Below are positions 59,620 to 64,000 of a DNA stretch of 64,000 nt, piece after piece; within the stretch, counting starts at the first letter, position 1; each line of letters begins with the position of its first letter. The stretch lies in NCBI RefSeq assembly GCF_002980525.1, contig NZ_PVBQ01000003.1, positions 363,854-427,853 of the forward strand. The letters are read 5' to 3'. Below the pieces are notes generated by a model. It was not told the origin of the DNA. It did not search any database and saw nothing but the letters and a program-made list of their open reading frames with translations. The position numbers and the translations under genes were made by a program. This DNA is from Sphingobacterium haloxyli (lineage in GTDB: Bacteria > Bacteroidota > Bacteroidia > Sphingobacteriales > Sphingobacteriaceae).

Positions 59620-60222
59620 TTACCCTATCTTTTTGTCGTTTAATAAGTCAAGCGCTTCGTGAATATAAGCCATACCTTCTGTTGAGTACGGAAGTGTCAG
59701 TGCAAAATGGTGACCCTGACGATCCATTTTTAACAGTGACTTCCTTAAAATGTTAACGATTTTTGCTCGATGATTCGGAAAGAACGTTTCGTACTGATAC
59801 GCTAGAAAAACCAAACATAAGGCATTTTCCATGGTCTGTACTACCGGATTTACTTTTAATTTCTTTTTTAAGATAATTTCCTGAACGTCTGCGATGAGGG
59901 TATCTGGCACTTTCGATTGTTCCATGATGACTTTCGCCTTTTCAGCATGGTGGTTGGCTAAAGTCTTCCTCCATTGAAGGTATCCGCTCTTATCCAGCGG
60001 AAAGCTGTCCCGCGGAATTTCCCACCGTCCGATATGTTGACATCGGGAAGCCAGAATAAGTGCATTGCTTGCATTAGGATCTAATTTCAACACCCACTCA
60101 TATAGTTTAGTGGCTAAAAAATATTCCTGTGGGTATTGCGTCCCTTGCCACACAAAAATATGAGGGTCTTGGCGATTGTAGTCGTCGAATAAATCTAATG
60201 TTTGTTGTATGTTCGGATGCAT
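59620..60222 (-). CDS. DUF4202 family protein
   Basis: A 200-residue cytoplasmic protein. Conserved-looking motifs: QTLDLFDDYNRQDPHIFVWQ, ALILASRCQHIGRWEIPRDS with a His, then GYLQWRKTLANHHAEKAKVI, an all-alpha HD-like pattern (RCQHIGRW ... HHAEKA) that suggests a metal-binding hydrolase. DUF4202 has no known function. A small VF530-type gene lies 26 bases upstream on the same strand. Confidence 0.85.
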   Translation of the reverse strand: MHPNIQQTLDLFDDYNRQDPHIFVWQGTQYPQEYFLATKLYEWVLKLDPNASNALILASRCQHIGRWEIPRDSFPLDKSGYLQWRKTLANHHAEKAKVIMEQSKVPDTLIADVQEIILKKKLKVNPVVQTMENALCLVFLAYQYETFFPNHRAKIVNILRKSLLKMDRQGHHFALTLPYSTEGMAYIHEALDLLNDKKIG

Positions 60223-60248
60223 GTCGTCAATAATTACAAGTTAAACCT

Positions 60249-60470
60249 TTACTTCCCTAATAGCTCGATGTACAGATCCTCTACTTTCTTACGAGCCCAC
60301 GGCGTTTTCCGCAAAAACGTCAATGACGATTTTAAACTTGGATTGTCCACGAAACAGTTAATCCGCACCTCCTGACCTAATGCTGTCCAACTTCCATAAT
60401 AATCCAGTAATTCTTCTATAATCGTATCCAGCCGTTTGCCATGTAATGGGTTATTTGGTTGCTTATCCAT
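60249..60470 (-). CDS. VF530 (DUF2132) family DNA-binding protein
   Basis: A 73-residue protein with [20 protein letters not shown] and [20 protein letters not shown], then [20 protein letters not shown], the typical VF530 double-stranded-DNA-binding fold. The family is small and of unknown role. It precedes DUF4202 on the same strand. Confidence 0.9.
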   Translation of the reverse strand: MDKQPNNPLHGKRLDTIIEELLDYYGSWTALGQEVRINCFVDNPSLKSSLTFLRKTPWARKKVEDLYIELLGK

Positions 60471-60494
60471 ATTATAAAATTACAAAAAAAGCGA

Positions 60495-61769
60495 TTACCT
60501 TTTCTTATTTTTCATTGTCATTTTGGCTTTTAGCCCACTTCCGTAATTGTAGATTTTGTTATTGCTTTCTTTCTTTATATGAAAAGCGCCGCCTTGAGAT
60601 TCATCCACTTCATTCTTTTCCTTTATATTATTGGACGGACGGTAGATGACAAGATCCTCTGGAAGAGGTATGACAGGTATTTTCTTCCCTAAAGATTGCT
60701 CTATTTTTTTGAGTTTGGCGAGTTCGATGTCTGTTGCAAATGTGATCGCTATAACGTCATTATCTGGAGTTTTTAGGATATGTTGTACAAAAACGTCGCC
60801 ACTTTCCGGGATTTCAAAATGAAATATAAAAGGAATCCCCCGCAAGTCAATCTCGTTCGTGCCTTCGGTTGCGATAACAAGTATTCGGCATTCAGGGATT
60901 TGCTTGAAATCATGAATATTGTCGATACCTACGTCGTCATGAAACAATGGGTGTAAGATAGCAACTTCTCCTTTTTTAGCGTGTAGACTTTGACTTATTT
61001 TTTGTGCAGTAAGGCGACTATTCACAAATATCACGACTTTATCAAATACGTCGTCATCTCTCATCAAAAGATTTAGCAAATTGATTTTCGTGGTGAAATT
61101 AGGAACTTTATACAAGATGAGTTCATGTGTTTCAATGATTTTCTCACTAAGTTCTTCAACCTCGACCAGCGTAGCGTACGGCATAAAATCATCGATCATC
61201 AAATGCAATTTTTCATGTTCGACCGTACTGAATGCTAAATACTGAACTTTTCCACAGCTTTGTGCCAATTCCCTTACTGTAGTTTGCATTCCCTGTTTAA
61301 CTATTTCTTCTGCATCATCGATGATAAACGTCTGAATTCGATTTAAATTAAGTCCTAACTTTAAATACACAGCCCGGGCGCGGTTCGGCGTCGCAACGAC
61401 AATATCTACCCCACGGACCAAATCTTCGATTTCTTCCTCCATACTTCCACTCGTTTTGAGTCCCATAATATGGAGGTTCTTATTCTTGCTGACGGTCAGA
61501 AAACGATCCACTATTTCTGTGATTCGCTCCTCATTGGGCGCCAGAATTAAGACTTTCGGAGCCTCATCTTGCGTATATTTCAGGCGCATCAGCACGCCGA
61601 GGACATAAGTAGTAGTTTTTCCAGCTCCTTCAGGTGCTATGCCAATAACACTATGTCCTCCGACGATTCGTGAGAGCGATTTTAACTGGAATTCTTTTGC
61701 CGTAAAGTAACCCAAATCATTCATGGAGGCATGGAGACGTTTACTAAGCTTTAATTTATCTAAAGACAC
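60495..61769 (-). CDS. DEAD-box-like protein with eroded helicase motifs
   Basis: A 424-residue protein with the helicase fold. Walker A is intact (APEGAGKT, 45-52), but the DEAD box reads DDAE (151-154), SAT reads FST (180-182), PTRELA reads APNEERI, and the HRxGRxxR motif VI is absent (EIPESGDVFVQHILKTPDND). Motif V is partial (ATEGTNEIDLRGIPF). The start codon is GTG (61767-61769). Ordinary helicases, such as the one at 38176, keep all of these. ATP may bind, but RNA unwinding is doubtful. A scaffold or regulatory paralogue is the likeliest reading. Confidence 0.85.
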   Translation of the reverse strand: MSLDKLKLSKRLHASMNDLGYFTAKEFQLKSLSRIVGGHSVIGIAPEGAGKTTTYVLGVLMRLKYTQDEAPKVLILAPNEERITEIVDRFLTVSKNKNLHIMGLKTSGSMEEEIEDLVRGVDIVVATPNRARAVYLKLGLNLNRIQTFIIDDAEEIVKQGMQTTVRELAQSCGKVQYLAFSTVEHEKLHLMIDDFMPYATLVEVEELSEKIIETHELILYKVPNFTTKINLLNLLMRDDDVFDKVVIFVNSRLTAQKISQSLHAKKGEVAILHPLFHDDVGIDNIHDFKQIPECRILVIATEGTNEIDLRGIPFIFHFEIPESGDVFVQHILKTPDNDVIAITFATDIELAKLKKIEQSLGKKIPVIPLPEDLVIYRPSNNIKEKNEVDESQGGAFHIKKESNNKIYNYGSGLKAKMTMKNKKR

Positions 61770-61988
61770 TGCTAAACAATTAATGAATACAAGCTACAAA
61801 GTTAACTAAAATATAATTGACACGTCGCTCTTGTCTACTCGTTTATCTCATCGCGGTCAATCTCCATCTGGCTTGTCGAAATAGCGTTGTATCTAATAAG
61901 TTTTAACGATCACATTCTTGTTGTAAAGAAACCAAAAATGGGTAAAATCTTTTTTGTAAATTGTACGCACTATTTATTTTAATAAAAT

Positions 61989-63863
61989 ATGCATAAAAAA
62001 ACACAATTGATTACCGCTATGATACTGTTTTCTATGACGGTTGCCGTAAGCCAGATGAAAGTTCGGGAAGAGTTGCCCGAAAAATATAAGTGGAATCTTT
62101 CCGATCTCTATGCTACCGATGAAGTTTGGAAAGAAGAAAAACAACGAGTGCAACAAGAAATGCAGAAAGCAGCATCCTACAAAGGTAAACTTTCACAGTC
62201 CGCTACTGTACTTTTGGAAGCATTAGAATTGAACAGCAACTTGGTTAAGGAAATGGCCAGACTATCATCATATGCGTCGATGAAATCAGATCAAGACACG
62301 AGGGTGACAAAATATGCGGGAATGAAACAGGAGTTGCAACAGCTTTTTTCGGCATATGGCGCACTGACATCGTTCATGGAACCAGAATTATTAACCCCAG
62401 AAGAAGAACAGCTCAACGTCTTTTTTACACAAGAAAAGGAGCTAGCGACATACAAATTCTATCTTACCGATTTGCTTCGTAAGCGTGAGCACCGCGGCTC
62501 CGAAGAAGTTGAAACCGTGATGGCGTATTCATCATTAATGTCTGGAAATGCGGCAAATATTTTTAGTACATTTTTTAATGCCGAATTTCCCCATCCGGAA
62601 ATTGAATTGAACGGTGAGCGCATAAAACTCAATACCGCCAATTTTGCGCTTTATAGAGCGAGCGAAGACAGAGAAGTCAGGAGTAAAGTGTTCGAGACGT
62701 ATTTTCGTAAGTTGAATGAATTTCAACGGACCTTTGGAGCACAGCTTTACGGAAATATTAACGCCGCATTGTTTACAACAAAAGCTCGAAATTATGAGAG
62801 TACCTTAGCAAGGGCGTTAGATGGGGGTAATGTTCCCACCGATGTGTTTCATAATCTCATCAAAAACGTCAATGGAAACTTGGAAACCTTTCACCGCTAT
62901 TTAAATCTTCGTAAACGTATGATGGGCGTAGACACGCTACATTATTATGATTTATACGCTCCTTTGGTTGAAAAAGTAGATTTGGAATATACAGTAGAAG
63001 AAGCCATTGACAATATTTTGCAGTCTTTGCGGCCTGTGGGTGATGAATATATAGACGTGTCGAAAAGAGCATTTAATGAAAGATGGATTGACATGTATCC
63101 AAACGAAGGAAAAAGATCGGGGGCGTATTCTAATGGGTCCGCGTTCGACGTACATCCATATATACTCATGAATTACAATGGAAAGTACAACGACATGTCG
63201 ACTTTGACTCATGAATTGGGGCATACCATGCACAGCTACCTCACCAACAAGAAGCAACATTTTGCGAATGCCAATTATTCGATTTTCGTTGCTGAGGTCG
63301 CGTCCACTCTAAATGAAGAGTTGTTGAACGATTATATGCTGGAGCAGATTGAAGACGATAGAGTCCGGCTCGCTATCCTGGGAAACTACCTCGAAGGCGC
63401 TAAAGGCACACTATTCCGACAGACACAGTTTGCTGAATTTGAATTAATGATCCACGAAAAGGTCGCAACAGGCGAAGCGCTAACTGGCGAGGATTTTGAT
63501 AAAATGTACCTCGATCTGACCAAACGGTACTACGGTCATGATAAAAATGTTTGTATAGTGGATGATTACGTCAAGTCCGAATGGTCTTACATTCCACATT
63601 TTTATTACAATTTTTATGTCTACCAATATGCGACGTCCTTTACAGCTTCTACTGCTCTCTCAGAAAAAGTATTAAAGGGAACGGATGGAGACCGTAAAAA
63701 ATACCTTGATTTTTTAGCCTCCGGAAGCACTAAATACCCGGTGGATTTGCTTGTCGATGCTGGCGTAGATATGAACACTTCGGAACCGTTTGATCTCACT
63801 ATTGCTAAGATCAACGCTGTAATGGCAGAGATGGAAACCATTCTGTCGAGAATCGGGAAATAG
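61989..63863 (+). CDS. pepF: Oligoendopeptidase F (M3 metallopeptidase)
   Basis: A 624-residue zinc oligopeptidase. Signal peptide about 1-20 (MHKKTQLITAMILFSMTVAV). N-terminal helical cap: EELPEKYKWNLSDLYATDEV. Catalytic site: LTHELGHTMHSYL, HExxH at 408-412, followed about 30 residues later by AEVASTLNEELLNDYML with the third ligand Glu. The C-terminal YHFYYNFYVYQYATS-like segment (HFYYNFYVYQYATSF) is family-typical. The signal peptide is unusual for cytosolic PepF and common in Bacteroidota. A terminator follows. Confidence 0.95.
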   Translation: MHKKTQLITAMILFSMTVAVSQMKVREELPEKYKWNLSDLYATDEVWKEEKQRVQQEMQKAASYKGKLSQSATVLLEALELNSNLVKEMARLSSYASMKSDQDTRVTKYAGMKQELQQLFSAYGALTSFMEPELLTPEEEQLNVFFTQEKELATYKFYLTDLLRKREHRGSEEVETVMAYSSLMSGNAANIFSTFFNAEFPHPEIELNGERIKLNTANFALYRASEDREVRSKVFETYFRKLNEFQRTFGAQLYGNINAALFTTKARNYESTLARALDGGNVPTDVFHNLIKNVNGNLETFHRYLNLRKRMMGVDTLHYYDLYAPLVEKVDLEYTVEEAIDNILQSLRPVGDEYIDVSKRAFNERWIDMYPNEGKRSGAYSNGSAFDVHPYILMNYNGKYNDMSTLTHELGHTMHSYLTNKKQHFANANYSIFVAEVASTLNEELLNDYMLEQIEDDRVRLAILGNYLEGAKGTLFRQTQFAEFELMIHEKVATGEALTGEDFDKMYLDLTKRYYGHDKNVCIVDDYVKSEWSYIPHFYYNFYVYQYATSFTASTALSEKVLKGTDGDRKKYLDFLASGSTKYPVDLLVDAGVDMNTSEPFDLTIAKINAVMAEMETILSRIGK

Positions 63864-63873
63864 ATATACTAAG

Positions 63874-63908
63874 GAAGGCGTCTAAAAAGGGCGCCTTCTT
63901 TTGTTTTA
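63874..63908 (+). terminator. pepF terminator
   Basis: GAAGGCG (63874-63880) pairs with CGCCTTC (63892-63898), followed by TTTTGTTTTA. Confidence 0.75.
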
Positions 63909-63947
63909 TTATGGGCTTATGGTCTGTAAGGGTTTTAGGAGATTAGC

Positions 63948-64000
63948 CTAGGCCGCCAGCGGTTGATATAGATAATTTATCCATGACTGGTCATAAATAA
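63948..64000 (-). CDS. Possible 3' end of another gene, cut by the window edge
   Basis: On the minus strand a frame runs in from the window edge and stops at TAG (63948-63950), ending IYDQSWINYLYQPLAA. It has a natural composition and is convergent with pepF across a terminator, but only 16 codons are visible and no family can be named. Confidence 0.25.
   Translation of the reverse strand, partial: IYDQSWINYLYQPLAA

Noticed and set aside
1..64000. CRISPR array, insertion sequence, prophage or defence island
   Set aside because: No spaced direct repeats, no transposase or integrase motif, and no recognisable defence gene.

Overview
The window looks like chromosomal DNA of a Bacteroidota bacterium, most likely family Sphingobacteriaceae (Sphingobacterium, Pedobacter or a relative). 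The reasons are moderate GC content, Bacteroidota-type promoter elements (TTTG, about 19-20 bases, TAnnTTTG), weak ribosome binding sites, and families typical of that group such as DUF5686, HEAT-DUF1080 proteins and Tat-exported Gfo/Idh/MocA oxidoreductases. I see no insertion sequence, prophage, CRISPR array or rRNA operon. Genus-level assignment is an inference.

Layout. 1-0.9 kb: 5' part of a cysteine desulfurase gene and a 48-residue protein, both on the minus strand. 1.0-8.1 kb: a complete glycerol / glycerol-3-phosphate regulon (glpD-glpK-glpF-glpQ-glpT, minus strand) with a divergent DeoR-type repressor, which takes in glycerol, glycerol-3-phosphate and glycerophosphodiesters and delivers dihydroxyacetone phosphate. 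8.2-14.4 kb: a ROK regulator divergent from a Tat-exported Gfo/Idh oxidoreductase and a giant HEAT plus double DUF1080 protein, probably a 3-keto-glycoside pathway. 14.6-26.6 kb: a run of small stress-type genes (YetF/DUF421, orphan NarL-type response regulator, CinA C-terminal domain, CsbD, YciF-like ferritin, zinc alcohol dehydrogenase, topoisomerase IB, Rho-N-type protein, SDR, small lipoproteins, PhnA, zinc metallopeptidase, orphan LuxE domain, DUF1697, DUF202).

26.6-42.9 kb: tRNA-Lys with what looks like a decayed second copy beside it, prmC and ribD divergently transcribed, an ankyrin protein, a DUF1801/YdeI protein, a VOC protein, a Crp/Fnr regulator, a DUF5686 outer-membrane protein, a long RluA-type pseudouridine synthase, Dps, DoxX, a DEAD-box helicase, a second Tat-exported Gfo/Idh protein and an inner-membrane-anchored protein. 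42.9-54.9 kb: a flavoprotein, a general-stress flavin protein, an overlapping glycosyltransferase / glycogen-debranching pair, a YgiC/YgiB-like three-gene set, a large-subunit catalase, an esterase and a PQQ-type sugar dehydrogenase lipoprotein.

55.0-64.0 kb: a CxxC flavoprotein, an Lrp regulator divergent from an epimerase and a short MetE-like protein, small housekeeping-type genes, a DEAD-box-like protein with eroded catalytic motifs, oligoendopeptidase F, and possibly the tail of one more gene.

The best candidates for something new are the GlpF channel with NWA in place of its first NPA motif, the helicase-like protein with DDAE and no HRxGR motif, the HEAT-double-DUF1080 / Gfo-Idh / ROK module, the Lrp-epimerase-MetE-like operon, the uncharacterised cysteine-containing middle domain of the RluA protein, and the decayed tRNA-Lys. 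I did not find a clear-cut undescribed defence or mobile system.
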